This document shows, piece by piece, positions 41,087-52,114 of a stretch of DNA of 64,000 nt. Numbering within the stretch: position 1 is the first letter of the stretch; every line of letters starts with the position of its first letter. Where the stretch lies: assembly GCF_037975245.1 (NCBI RefSeq), contig NC_092568.1:30893501-30957500 (forward strand), written 5' to 3'. Below the pieces are notes generated by a model that was not told the DNA's origin, made no database searches, and was given only the letters and a program-made list of their open reading frames with translations. The stretch is from Apostichopus japonicus. Its lineage: Eukaryota > Echinodermata > Holothuroidea > Aspidochirotida > Stichopodidae. The translations under genes and the position numbers were made by a program.

Positions 41087-43230
41087 AACTTTGAACTCGT
41101 ATAACTTTGCACACGAAGGTCACATTGGGGTCAACCTATTGACATTTATGATCAGAAGGCACCTTTGACATCTGAAAATAGCATCGAAACTGTAAAAATC
41201 CCCAAAACATGAAACGGTCACCAGAGGTCAAATTGAGGTCAAGGGTCACCCAGATGCGGGTTGACAAATGGATTACATTGAAGCAACTCCCAACCTTAAC
41301 GGACAGTTCGTTATCAAGTTATCACAAAAATACTAGTTTTTTATCATTAATTGACCTTTGGTGACCTCGGATCACATGACCGTTAAGTTTGAAAATATTC
41401 CCCTATACCATTTGCAACTTGTCCCAAAATATCAACCATGTCACACCTTGGAACTGAGAGTTATTGCATTCAATGTCTGAAAATTAACTTTGACCTCGTA
41501 TAACTCCGCACACAAAGGTCACACGGGGGTCAACCCATTGACATTTATGATCAGAAGGTACCTTTGACATCTGAAAATAGCATCGAAACTGTAAAAATCC
41601 CCAAAACATGAAAAGGTCACCAGAGGTCAAATTGAGGTCAAGGGTCACCCAGATGTGGGTCGACAATTGGATTAAATTGAAGCAACTCCCAACCCTAACG
41701 GACAATTCGTTCTCAAGTTATCGCCAAAATACTAGTTTTTTATCATTAATTGACCTTTGGTGACCTCGGATCACATGACCGTTAAGTTTGAAAATATTCC
41801 CCTATACCATTTGCAACTTGTCCCAAAATATCAACCATGTCACACCTTGGAACTGAGAGTTATTGCATTCAATGTCTGAAAATTAACTTTGACCTCGTAT
41901 AACTCCGCACACGAAGGTCACACGGGGGTCAACCCATTGACATTTATGATCAGAAGGTACCTTTGACATCTGAAAATAGCATCGAAACTGTAAAAATCCC
42001 CAAAACATGAAAAGGTCACCAGAGGTCAAATTGAGGTCAAGGGTCACCCAGATGTGGGTCGACAATTGGATTAAATTGAAGCAACTGCCAACCCTAACGG
42101 ACAATTCGTTCTCAAGTTATCGCCAAAATACTAGTTTTTTATCATTAATTGACCTTTGGTGACCTCGGATCACATGACCGTTAAGTTTGAAAATATTCCC
42201 CTATACCATTTGCAACTTGTCCCAAAATATCAACCGTGTCACACCTTGGAACTGGGAATTATTGCACTAAATGTCTGAAAATTTACTTTGACCTCATAAA
42301 ACTTCACACACAAAGGTCACCTGGGGTAAACCTATTGACATTTTTGATTGGTGAGACGTGAATATAGCATCAAAACTGTAAGAATTCAAACATTTTTTTC
42401 TTTGCCCATTTTCTCACCGAAAATACTAGTTTTTTAACATTAATTGACCTTTGATGACCTCGGATCACATGACCGTTAAGTTTGAAAATATTCCTCTATA
42501 CCATTTGCAACTTGTCCCAAAATATCAACCTTGTTACACCTTGGCCCTGGGAGTTATTGCATTAAATGTCTGAAAATTAACTTTGACCTTGTATAACTTT
42601 ACACACAAAGGTCACCCGGGTGTCAACCCATTGACATTTTTGATCGGAAGGTACCTTTGATATCCAAATCTAGCATCAAAACCAAACATTTTCTTTTTCG
42701 CCCGTTTTCTCCCAAACTAAGCACATTTTTTTTAATGTGACCTTTGACCTTTTGACCTTGGTTTCAAATGTAGTTTGATCTGCTGATTCCAAAAATCAAC
42801 ACGATAAGTCTGTACAGCCATCCTAACTCTGACCGAAAACTTTGACCCCATATAAGTTCGCACACAAAGGTCACACGGGGGTCAACCTATCCATATTTAT
42901 GATCGGAAGGTACCTTTGACATCTGAAAATAGCATCGAAACTGTAAAAATCCCCAAAACATGAAAAGGTCACCAAAGGTCAAATTGAGGTCAAGGGTCAC
43001 CCAGATGTGGGTCGACAATTGGATTACACTGAAGCAACTCCCAACCCTAACGGACAATTCGTTCTCAAGTTATCGCAAAAATACTAGTTTTTTAACATTA
43101 ATTGACCTTTGGTGACCTCAGATCACATGACCGTTAAGTTTTAAAATATTGCCCTAACCAGTTCACAACTTGTCCCAAAATATCAACCTTGTCACACATT
43201 GGCACTGGGAGTTATTGCAGTTTTAGTATT
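41087..43230. repeat. Satellite array, 399-bp unit, rich in AGGTCA half-sites
   Basis: Anchoring on the AACTTTGACCTCGTATAAC motif, units begin at 41087, 41486, 41885, 42284, 42579 and 42838. The first three spacings are exactly 399 bp, and units 2 and 3 are almost identical. Units 4 and 5 are internally deleted (295 and 259 bp) and more diverged. Each full unit carries about seven perfect AGGTCA/TGACCT hexamers plus GGGTCA variants. The 73-codon minus-strand open frames that recur 399 bp apart are repeat-derived, not genes. The gradient of divergence suggests recent local amplification of units 1-3. Confidence 0.9.
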
Positions 43231-43381
43231 TTGGGTTTTTGGACCATAACTGACCTTTGCTGACCTTTGTGGGCACCAAAAACAATAGGGTTCATCTACT
43301 CACTATGGGCCACCCACCCACCAAGTTTGATCATGATCAGTCAATCCCTTGTTGAGTTATCGTGCATACAAGCTTAAGCGT
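43231..43381. repeat. Right flank module of the array
   Basis: It contains CATCTACTCACTATGGGCCA and GTTATCGTGCATACAAGCTT, close matches to the module left of the array at 40812-40895. It leads directly into the CA microsatellite. Confidence 0.65.
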
Positions 43382-43414
<33 letters not shown>

Positions 43415-43432
43415 ACACACACACACACACAC
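43382..43432. repeat. (CA)n microsatellite
   Basis: About 24 CA units with one T interruption, immediately after the right flank module. It may be the microsatellite tail of the composite repeat. Confidence 0.95.
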
Positions 43433-43834
43433 GCCAACCTGAATACATAGGTTCCTTTGCTTTCAGCAAGGAACCAAAAACAAAGTCCTAAGTACAAATA
43501 AGCCAAAACCACCGATTGACAATACTTTGTAACTGGCATCTGGCTGGCTGTCCTAACAGACAATGGATATTATTGAACTTGCAGTGTCACCCAAGGAGAA
43601 ACTCAATCTGCAAGGGTGTTAAACATGACAAGATGGAATTAAACGGTTGTTCAGGCATGAATGGATTTAACAAGAACAGTTTATTCAAACTGCTAAGTAT
43701 TAACTAGTATTAACTAGAGTGTGGATTTCATTAACTGATCAAAGGATTAGAAAAAAAAAATATTAGTAAAAGGCAACATTAAAAGGTGGATTAATTGATT
43801 TACTTATAATATTATCCTGTGTAAAAGTAAGAGT
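43433..43834. other. Intron sequence, nothing recognised
   Basis: No further motif was identified between the CA tract and the hammerhead-like motif. Confidence 0.4.
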
Positions 43835-43878
43835 GCCTGACATTTCAATCCTACTGTAGCAGGATCTTCTTCAGAGGC
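43835..43878 (-). ncRNA. Hammerhead-ribozyme-like motif, copy A
   Basis: Read on the minus strand, GCCT is followed by CTGAAGA, a hairpin arm GATCCT paired with AGGATT, GAAA, TGTC and AGGC. This order matches a minimal type I hammerhead: stem I GCCT/AGGC, core CUGANGA, stem II, core GAAA, very short stem III and a GUC cleavage site. There is one extra A between the CUGAAGA core and stem II, and the closing pairs of stems II and III are G-U wobbles. Hammerheads of this compact kind are known from Penelope-like elements and retrozymes. Activity is unproven. Confidence 0.5.
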
Positions 43879-45107
43879 TAACTATTTGCAAACAGTTTTG
43901 TTTTACTTTGATGGTATTTAATCCTGTTAGACTGAAGAGAGAGTCAACCAGGTCAACACTTGTCATATATATATACCACAGATTATACAGTACTTACACA
44001 AGATATTGTACTCAAAGTACTCAGCTGTCCTTTCCTCAACTCTTACAGCTGCCCCAACCCCAAACCCTTCCCCATTCTCAAATAAAAGGGGATTTGGTGG
44101 AAGATGAGAAAATGTAACAACTTGGTGAAGTGTCCTGTTTTGCGATGTTTCCACTCCCCCCCCCCCTCCATCCCTGTGGTGACCATCCCTTCCCAACCGT
44201 CGAAGTGAAAGAAATGGACAAATGTATATGATCATTTCGTTATCTCTGCATGCATAGATGTCATACACAGCTCAAATAAATGTAAATGTTTGATGTTTTC
44301 AGGATAATTTGAATATATATTTTAAGCAAGAATACTGACTGAAATTTCACTCTACAATATTACAATATCTTCCAGCAGAACTGTTTTTTTAATATATAAA
44401 CCTTTTTCTTTTTTCTCTGCTTTCTTTTTTCTCTGCTTTCTTTTCAGTTTATTCATTTTCTTTTTTCTATATAATCCCTATAGATATATCTTAAAGTCTG
44501 AGTACTTACTATAACTTGTAGCTTCAATTATTGTCTAGTCTGTCAGTAGCTCACACACACACAGTCGTAGAATAGTGGAGCCCTCCCACGATTACATGCA
44601 TACTGTATTATTGATCTAATGCAAAAGGCTTTAATTATCAAACATCATCTGGATGGTCAATTTAAAGTAATACAAAGAAGTACATATGTCAGGGATTTAA
44701 CATTTGACTTTTATCAATAAGCTGAATCTGTAGACTGTATATATGTAGAAATCTTAATTATCTAGAATATTGATTGCACTGCAAAATAGAGGTGTGAAGT
44801 CACACACATATTGACTGCTTTGGGTGAAGATGAGTCACAACAGTATATATATTGAAAGTTACAACAAAAAAACAGATTGGCAGTTGAGCACTTCTAAGAC
44901 TTCCACATAAAATAGGAAAGAGGACGTCATATTGCCAGAAGAGATTGTTTTACTTCTTTGCAGATTCTATCCAAATTGATTTATGAGAAAGCAGCTTTCA
45001 ACTTTTTATGTGATTAATCTGGCCTAATAGGAAATAAGAGAGTACAAGATTATTTTTCGGGAAATCTGTGATTTAACTTTTATATAAATACAAAACTTAA
45101 TATTTTA
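43879..45107. other. Spacer between the two hammerhead-like motifs
   Basis: 1.2 kb with no open frame of note. It contains T-rich CTTTTTTCTCTG direct repeats near 44408-44440, a C run near 44155-44166 and a short CA run near 44552. Confidence 0.4.
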
Positions 45108-45146
45108 GCCTCTGAAAAAGATCCTGCTAGGATCGAAACGTCAGGC
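45108..45146 (+). ncRNA. Hammerhead-ribozyme-like motif, copy B (core mutated)
   Basis: On the plus strand: GCCT, CTGAAAA, the hairpin GATCCT-GCT-AGGATC, GAAACGTC and AGGC. Stem I (GCCT/AGGC) and the 6-bp stem II are perfect, and GAAACGUC carries the palindromic ACGU stem III seen in minimal hammerheads. The conserved core G in CUGANGA (G8) is A here, which should abolish cleavage. Both copies are followed by CTTA.TTTTACACA, so they belong to one repeat family. Orientation is opposite to copy A, 1.2 kb away. Confidence 0.45.
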
Positions 45147-45854
45147 CAACTTAATTTTACACAAATACAAAACATGTGTTGATACCATTCACCACTTGTG
45201 GTCATCTTTTATTTTTCTTGGGGTGTTGAAAGGGGTGCTGATTATTGGAATTTCATTTAATGCATTAGTACTGTTTGTTTCATTTTCACCTGTATTGCAT
45301 TCATAGACTGCATTGAGTATAATGCCTCCTTTTTCCTTAATTACTGAATTAAGTTTTCGACACCTACTTCAGGTTATGTATTAAAACTGTAAAACTATAC
45401 AGCACGCCATTTGTAATTGAGCACCAAAATTAACAATTAAGAGGCATCAAATGCCATTTCAGACCTAGTGGAACATTACATCACAGAGCCCAGCCCCCCC
45501 CCACCCCGGTGAGCTCTTCATCTTTCGTTCAGTATAATGAAAATGATAAAACAATTTTCTAAATCGCCAGTTTTCTTTATCAACCCAGGCCCCCACCCCT
45601 CTCTGCAAGCCTGATAACAAGGCAAAACACTGCCATGTGGTTTGCAACTTTACACTATGACATTGCAATGGATTACATCAGAACAATTGGTGCATATGAC
45701 AAGTACAAAAGTGTGACTGCTAACTCCTACGCATATAAATAGCACATGTATGCAAAGTACAACTTTTAATCTAAGTTAAATTTGACTTTAAGCTGCAGCT
45801 GGTGTGTATAACTCATCAATTGAAAAAAAATGCAAAAATCCTTGATGCAATTAC
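45147..45854. other. Start of CRIM1-like intron 1
   Basis: Noncoding. It begins on the minus strand with the donor GTAATT at 45854. Confidence 0.5.
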
Positions 45855-46182
45855 CTTTTATGCAAACACTTGGCTGTTTGGTCTGCGGTGGGTTTAATAT
45901 AATATCTGTCCCCCAGTTTTTTGCACATATTAATCCTTGTCGACATTGGCCATAATATTCACCATCCAACTCCCCACATGTCTCCCCGAGTTCCTTGGCA
46001 CATTCTATACAACATCCACACGGATCCAGAATCATTTGCCCAGGGCAGACGAGGTCTGTTTGACAATCTCGTTCATTGCACTGTCTACATTGAGGCAAAT
46101 CACCAGCTATTCCTCGTAAACTTGACAGAAACATCAAAACTACTGTAAGCAGCAGTGCAAGATGTTTACGTGGAAAATACAT
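45855..46182 (-). CDS. CRIM1: CRIM1-like gene, exon 1: signal peptide and IGFBP domain
   Basis: First coding exon of a secreted or membrane-anchored protein with an N-terminal insulin-like-growth-factor-binding domain. The ATG is at 46182-46180 (context AACATCAACATG). Residues 1-27 are a basic start plus a hydrophobic core (LALLLTVVLMFL), a classic signal peptide. Residues 32-107 hold 12 cysteines, the full IGFBP complement, with the diagnostic DPCGCCIEC (54-61) and a YGQCRQGLIC segment (78-87). The exon ends after 109 codons plus one base at AAAAG/GTAATT, phase 1. Continuing the frame past this donor gives unrelated sequence and a stop, so the splice is preferred over a 138-residue single-exon protein. 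The CxxCNExxC...CPG spacing and the sequence of exon 2 favour CRIM1 over HtrA, KAZALD1 or single-domain IGFBP proteins. Confidence 0.87.
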
Positions 46183-48702
46183 GTTGATGTTTTTTAAAAA
46201 AAAGAGTGAACTGAGTTGTTCCCTTTTAGCACAAAAACTCTGGCAAGACTTTAAACTTGTATATGGAATGTTAGATTATGTTGAAAACTTCAAGCTGGAG
46301 CTGTTTGAGGCACAACAATGGCAATAAGAACGAACGAAGTAAGGCCTAACATACATTCCAAATAGGCCCACAGATATCCTTTTGAAAAGTGATACCAACA
46401 AAAATTCAGTATGTATAGAATTAAATCTGTTGGCCTTCACATCCAAAATAAACTAGTAGTAGTAATTTGTGACACATTCCTGAAAAGTATCCTGCGGTAG
46501 TTCTACACTCATAAGTTTGAAGCACAATTCAAACAATACACGCTTATTGGCACGGCCTCTTAAATAATAGCAGAGCAGAAATGAAAGCATCCACAAATTT
46601 TCATAGCACAGTCATTTTGCTTGTACAACAACATAATGCAGATAATTAAATGCTCCTGTCAAATTCTCATCGAAATTCCGTAGTATATCCTGGAAAGGGC
46701 TTGATTAATCCATTATGATCACTTTCTGACATTTCTTTGAAACTAGGCTAGCTTTTGAATCCCCTGTCCTGGGTAAGCAATAAGAGCTTACCTGGGGTTG
46801 GATAGGCTAGACTAATCCTTCTGTTTACAACGATAAATCACAGGTTTAAGTTAACCTACAAAGACGCATAAAGGAAACTCCGAACGGAATTTGACTGGTC
46901 AAAGTAGTCATGAATGTAAGCTTAATCTTGCAAATCAATCAACACAGTCTGTCCTTTTCCATGCCATTAAGATTACAAAACGTATTTTCCGAAATCGTAT
47001 GCGTTGACGTGCTCTCAGCCTCACATGTTTAATATCTTCTTGGCTTATACGTCAATTCTCTGTGTGGTTAAATGTTTGTCCAGTATCAACCATTTAATTT
47101 ACGTCTGACTTTTTAATGTACACATATAAAATACGAACGAACTTCCAACACTGTATAGTATACGCCAAAGCAACCGTAACGTAACGTACCTATTTGTGCA
47201 CGAATTCAACATTAAATGTACTGAGTGAATTACACAATTAAGCTATGAATATTTATTTCCATCGACAAATCAGGAGTATTGAGAAAAGAAGCATACTTAT
47301 TTGATTGGTCAAACATCTTAGGCAGGCTGTGGTAGTTAGTAAGCGGTTATAGAGCAAGAAAGTTTAAGTCTTGTGTACTGGGTCCAATTTAGATACCTTC
47401 ATGAAAGCTGTTTGTAGCTTTTACCACCTTAACATTCCTTCTCATCATTATCGCAACAACAACAAAGTCCGCAAAGTTACAGATTTTATTAAATGAATAC
47501 AAGGAGATGAATAAACAGAAAACTATGGAAGAGCGATCATCTTACTATAACCATTCAATGGTTGTGAGAGCGTTAGCGAAAATTTGAGGGCGCGTGTCAA
47601 CAATTATCTTTCTTCACAATCCAAGTTAATGTCTTCATACAGGTCAAGCCGCCAATAAATTCAAGCATATTTCACCAGAAGCACACATACATTGAATGCA
47701 AACCATATATACCTCCTCCTTCTATCCAGCCTTGGATCTGTAAGTAATTCAGTTGAATGTATTCCAGGAATTACATGAATTCGATCAAAATATAATCTCA
47801 GCAATAAATGAACTTGACCGACATGCACGTTATGTCGGCGGGACGATGTGTATTACTTTTGAACAAGGCGTTCGAGAATATAAATATATATATGTTATAT
47901 ATATTTTCATTTGCCATTGTCGTGTACCTCCATTTCATTAACAAAGTCTGTTCAAAGTTTCTTTTTCGGTTTCCAGCCTAAGGAATCACGAATGATTTCG
48001 AGTTGGTTAGCATCATGTTTGATCTCTAGAGTAAGGCAAATTGCCACCAAAACAAAACTAGTAGTGTTCGATCAGGTGACAAACGCCTACAATTGAATTA
48101 CGACCTTCCTTACCGGTTTAGAACCTCTGGACATACAATCAGCGATAACCGACAATAACTGACAATTCAAGCAATCCCCTGTCAAACATTAAGGGACGAC
48201 TGACCCATTCTAGGATCGCCATGCGCGACTTCATATATGGCAGTTATAAAATGCCACAAAAGTGAGTTCAGCCGAATTAATTTCTCTTATTTTGGAGTTA
48301 ATGAGAATTCTACCAAGTTCGCCATAACACACCCCTGAAAATGGACGATACGATGATACGACACATACATATATATATTACGATGACAAAAAACTTACAA
48401 TCGATAAATAAGTACATACAGTTATGTTTCATGCATATTTGTATATAGATATGAGTACAAGATACATCTGACTGTCAGATACTCAGGTTTACAAAAGCTC
48501 AAGAGTAGTTATTACCACAATTTTGCGTTTATATCTAATTAATGGCCTAAATATGCCTCAGACCACCATTTCACCCCTAAAATTTCCACCCCCCCCCCCC
48601 CAGACCATCTACATGTGGATATGCAGTCAATTACCGTACACCAGGTCCACACTGGCCTCCATGATTCTCGTACTCCGCCTTGCTGTGATATATAGGCGTA
48701 TG
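46183..48702. other. Upstream region of the CRIM1-like gene
   Basis: It should contain the 5' UTR and promoter of the CRIM1-like gene on the minus strand, but no TATA box or transcription start can be fixed. A good donor-like CCAG/GTAAGC on the minus strand near 46794 could mark an upstream noncoding exon. No other gene was recognised. Confidence 0.35.
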
Positions 48703-50656
48703 CATGGGCGGAGAAACAGGGGGTGGGGGTTTTAACCCCCTCGCTTTTTGAAGAGGGGGGGGTTGGTCCACACAATCAAGCCCCCTAGTTTTTGCCAGTA
48801 ATGTTCTTTTATAGCCTATGTTATGTGCTCCAAATGGCATAATAAATCAAATTATTAAATTTGAAATTGTTAAAGTCATTTCAACCTTTTACTGGTAGGC
48901 TACCTCAACAATTAACGACCGAAAACCGAGTTAGAATTGACACACACATTATTTCTAGCCCCTTCCCCCAACCTTGCGCATTGGAACTTGTAGCTCATAG
49001 CGCTAACTTCAACCCACAACAGACATACACAAAATAACTTTTTGTTGCTGTTGAATAGCTTTGGAACTGTATACACTTGCCAACTTCAACAAGGTGAAGG
49101 AAGGAAAAGAAAAAGAAGAAAGAGAGGAAAGGAGAAAAGGATGGAGTAGAAAATACGGCAAGAGAACGGGAAGAGAAAGAGGAACAGTGACAAAATTATT
49201 CGAATGTTGTAAAGCAAACAGCAGATATCACATCATATCAGTGAGCATGAAAATGGGCGTTCCAGGATAAACAGCCTCCAAACCATGGGCGCAGATCCTG
49301 GTGAAGACAGCGGGACGCGTCCCCACCAACTTTTTCAGTAGTGGGGACATGATATACCGTGTCCCCACCAATTTGTCTTGACCAATAGCTGCATTTCAAG
49401 TTCCCCTGTATTGAACTTTGGCGCAGTTTGATCCAGCATTGTGCAAATGACATGCAGCAGTTCTCATTTTATTGTATTTTATCCACAGTTGTTAAATATA
49501 GGACGGAAATCGCATTTGCGGCAGTCCATATTTGTTTTCTGGGAGAGGACCCCAGACCCATCGTGTATACAAAAGTCTACTTGGATTATTTGTCCCCTGA
49601 TTTTCTTTCTGCAAACGCCCATGTATTTCTCCAAACTAAATTTCTAAGCCATGAGATCTAAAACTTAAGGAGGTTTAGGAGCATCATTAGGTCTGGGAAG
49701 TGTTATTTCTGGCGATCTGGGAGGTATATTTGGCCCAAAAAATCGTACGCTACGCGCGAACCCATGGTCGCGCTCCGCTTAGATAGTATCAGAGAGCATA
49801 CACGCGTCCCCACCATTATCCAAGACTGATCTGCGCCTATGCTCAAAACTGTCCATGTGTGTAGTGTTAGGTTTCGGAAATATCTGGTATATTTTTATTT
49901 CCTTCAACGAAATTTTTTAGTAGCCTTCTGAATTTTCGAAAATTCCCTAACCAACATTCTTCATCATACTTCATCATATACTCGTGCAATTTTGACCCGT
50001 CTGTTAGGGTTTGAAGGAGGTTTTCCTATATCGGTTGTCCATAGATGATATTTTGTGCAACATTGTGGGTATGTTTTGAAGTGAATTTATTCACGAGAAT
50101 TGTGAATTTTCAAATTCTGAACAGTGGGGCTGACGGATACTGTGGGCCCCGATGAAGAATCACCTACAAAAGCAATGATCCACAGGATATGTGATGAAGT
50201 CGAACATGATGTGTGACTGGTGACAATCTTCAAAAAGGTTATAGATGAGAAAAAGGGTATTTGGAAATACTTGGTTCTCAGGCAAAAGTGTACATATGGT
50301 TGGTCAGTTTCAAGCCCTAGAAGTGCCATTTCCGGTGATCTGGGGGTACCAAAACCAGAAATTTGCTTATACGTTGCGCGCCAACCAATGGTGGCGCTCC
50401 GCTTAGATAGTAATACGCGCCCCCAGGGTTAGAAAATCCTGCATACGCCCCTGGTTAAATGCAGCTTTTCAAGGCCTGGGCAGTGCCATTTACTGCAATC
50501 TGGGAGGCAATATTTGCCAAAAGATTCTTGTGCACTTCGCGCCAACTTATGGTGGCGCTCCACTTAGATAGTAAGCCAGCAGTTATGACTTTTTATTTCA
50601 TCAATGGCCAGCAACCCCCCCCCCCCCCCACTTCTGACAAGAAATCTCCGCCACTG
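48703..50656. mobile_element. hAT-like composite element, about 1.95 kb, with nested insertion
   Basis: The left end CATGGGCGGAGAAAC and the reverse-complemented right end CAGTGGCGGAGATTTC are similar hAT-type termini. GGCGTATG (48695-48702) and GGCGTATA (50657-50664) flank it, a 7-of-8 match for an 8-bp duplication. It contains a complete nested element at 49284-49841. It also contains a hAT-like right end CATACGCCCCTG at 50442-50453 whose left end was not found. Segments at 50339-50412 and 50499-50573 share the GGTGGCGCTCC.CTTAGATAG motif with the nested element and the 32.9-kb MITE. No intact transposase was seen. Confidence 0.6.
49284..49841. mobile_element. Nested hAT-like element, 558 bp
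   Basis: The ends CATGGGCGCAGATC and, reverse-complemented, CATAGGCGCAGATC differ at one position. The flanks CTCCAAAC (49276-49283) and CTCAAAAC (49842-49849) match at 7 of 8. The interior carries repeated GTCCCCACCA motifs near both ends. It also has a segment at 49717-49790 shared with neighbouring hAT-like sequences. The open frames inside have no recognised transposase motifs. Confidence 0.75.
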
Positions 50657-50664
50657 GGCGTATA

Positions 50665-51266
50665 AAGATATATACCTATATGCATGGCAAAAGATAATAG
50701 CTTATATTTTTAATTAACGTATAATCAGTTTTGTTAGCAACGGACTATCGTCAAATGATCGCTATTTCAGTTACTGAAGGTAATTGCTTTACAAACTTGT
50801 CGGAATTTGTCTGTGTCTTTAAAAGTTAAAACCACATCGTCATATGATTTTTTAAACGCTGATTTGTTCTGAACCATCTGACAACAGCAGAGTGATGATA
50901 TCATCATTGTAATTTAACAGAATCGTTTTCTCTTTAATTAAAATATAATCCAAAGCGGAAAATAATGTGTCTACACAATAGCTGTGTTTTGATGAAATTC
51001 ACAAAGACAGATGGCATTGTCATCTAGGCAATGATTTCAAATGTAGCACATTTCAAGGATAAATCAACAAGAACTTCAAGATTATCATATAGGAAAGTAA
51101 AAGTTGTTGTGGAACATTTTCTACGAAGACATCACAGACTTCCTTCTATGATCCATTTCCTGTAGTATAATAGAGAGGGCTTAGCCGGTCCGACTATTTT
51201 ACCTACAAATTAATCATATCTTTTGAGTTAGGAACAGTATATTGAGATGGGGTTCTCAACTATCTA
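50665..51266. other. Noncoding stretch
   Basis: Nothing recognised. Confidence 0.4.
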
Positions 51267-51578
51267 CAGTGGCGTAGGAAGGTACTTTTGAGTGGGGGGG
51301 GGGGCTGAAGACTGATGGCCGGCCTGGGGGAGGGGTCTCAGATGCAATTTGGTGCAATATAGCACACTCCAACTCACACTCCATTTTGTAAAGAATTTTG
51401 CATTTTCACCTGGCCTTAAATGCAATTTGGTACTCCAAATGAGTTTTTTTTCTCATTTGGAAAAGAAAAAGGGGTTTTCTGACTTGCGGAGCGGGGGGGG
51501 GGGGGCGGGATGATACTTCCGCCCCCATATTTTTCACTGGGGGTGGCGCCCCCCAGCCGCCCGGTTCCTACGCCCTTC
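51267..51578. mobile_element. hAT-like MITE family A, copy 2 (312 bp)
   Basis: Starts CAGTGGCGTAGGAAGG and ends, reverse-complemented, GAAGGGCGTAGGAACC. The flanks ACTATCTA (51259-51266) and ACTGTCTA (51579-51586) match at 7 of 8. Compared with copy 3 it lacks about 56 bp of the GC-rich left interior. Same orientation as copy 3, opposite to copy 1. Confidence 0.85.
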
Positions 51579-52114
51579 ACTGTCTACATTATATTGAACT
51601 CTGGTCTAGATCAGTGTTACATATGTATTCAACCGCTATATCCCTTCAATCGAATGGCCTCAAACAATGACACAAACATTCTAGATATGCTAAAATAGTC
51701 AAAACGTTTAAAGAATCACAACACTCTCTTTAAGTTCTTCTTAGATAAGTAAGGAATATAAAAGTTCATGGTTTTGTGAAAATCTTGTGCGCGCAAGTGT
51801 TCATCGTCATATTAACTTAGCAACGCAGTGTTCATTGAAGATCGTAACCCTCAAGCAATACATATCTATATTCCAGTCACTTTAGCTTTTATTAAGAAAA
51901 AAATCATTGGAGAGGCCAGTGGGGTGGGGGGGGGGGGGTCGGGAGGAGAAATAATTTCCATTCTCCTATCATACGGTACCGACGAACAAGAATAATTACT
52001 TGGAAGGATCAACGCCGAACAATCCTTCAACTCCAGTTGTTGAATTGCAACAGTGGTGCTAACATTCTAGCTGCAATATCCACGTGTGTGTTTTCACGCT
52101 TTATTAAATGAACT
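51579..52114. other. Spacer between MITE copies 2 and 3
   Basis: Noncoding. It includes a G homopolymer near 51922-51938. Confidence 0.4.

Noticed and set aside
41484-42104. Duplicate 73-codon minus-strand frames
   Set aside because: They recur at exactly 399 bp as part of the satellite unit, not as genes.
45766-45854. Read-through of the IGFBP exon to a 138-residue protein
   Set aside because: A donor follows the last conserved Cys at phase 1, and the extra residues are unlike any family, whereas exon 2 continues the CRIM1 pattern.
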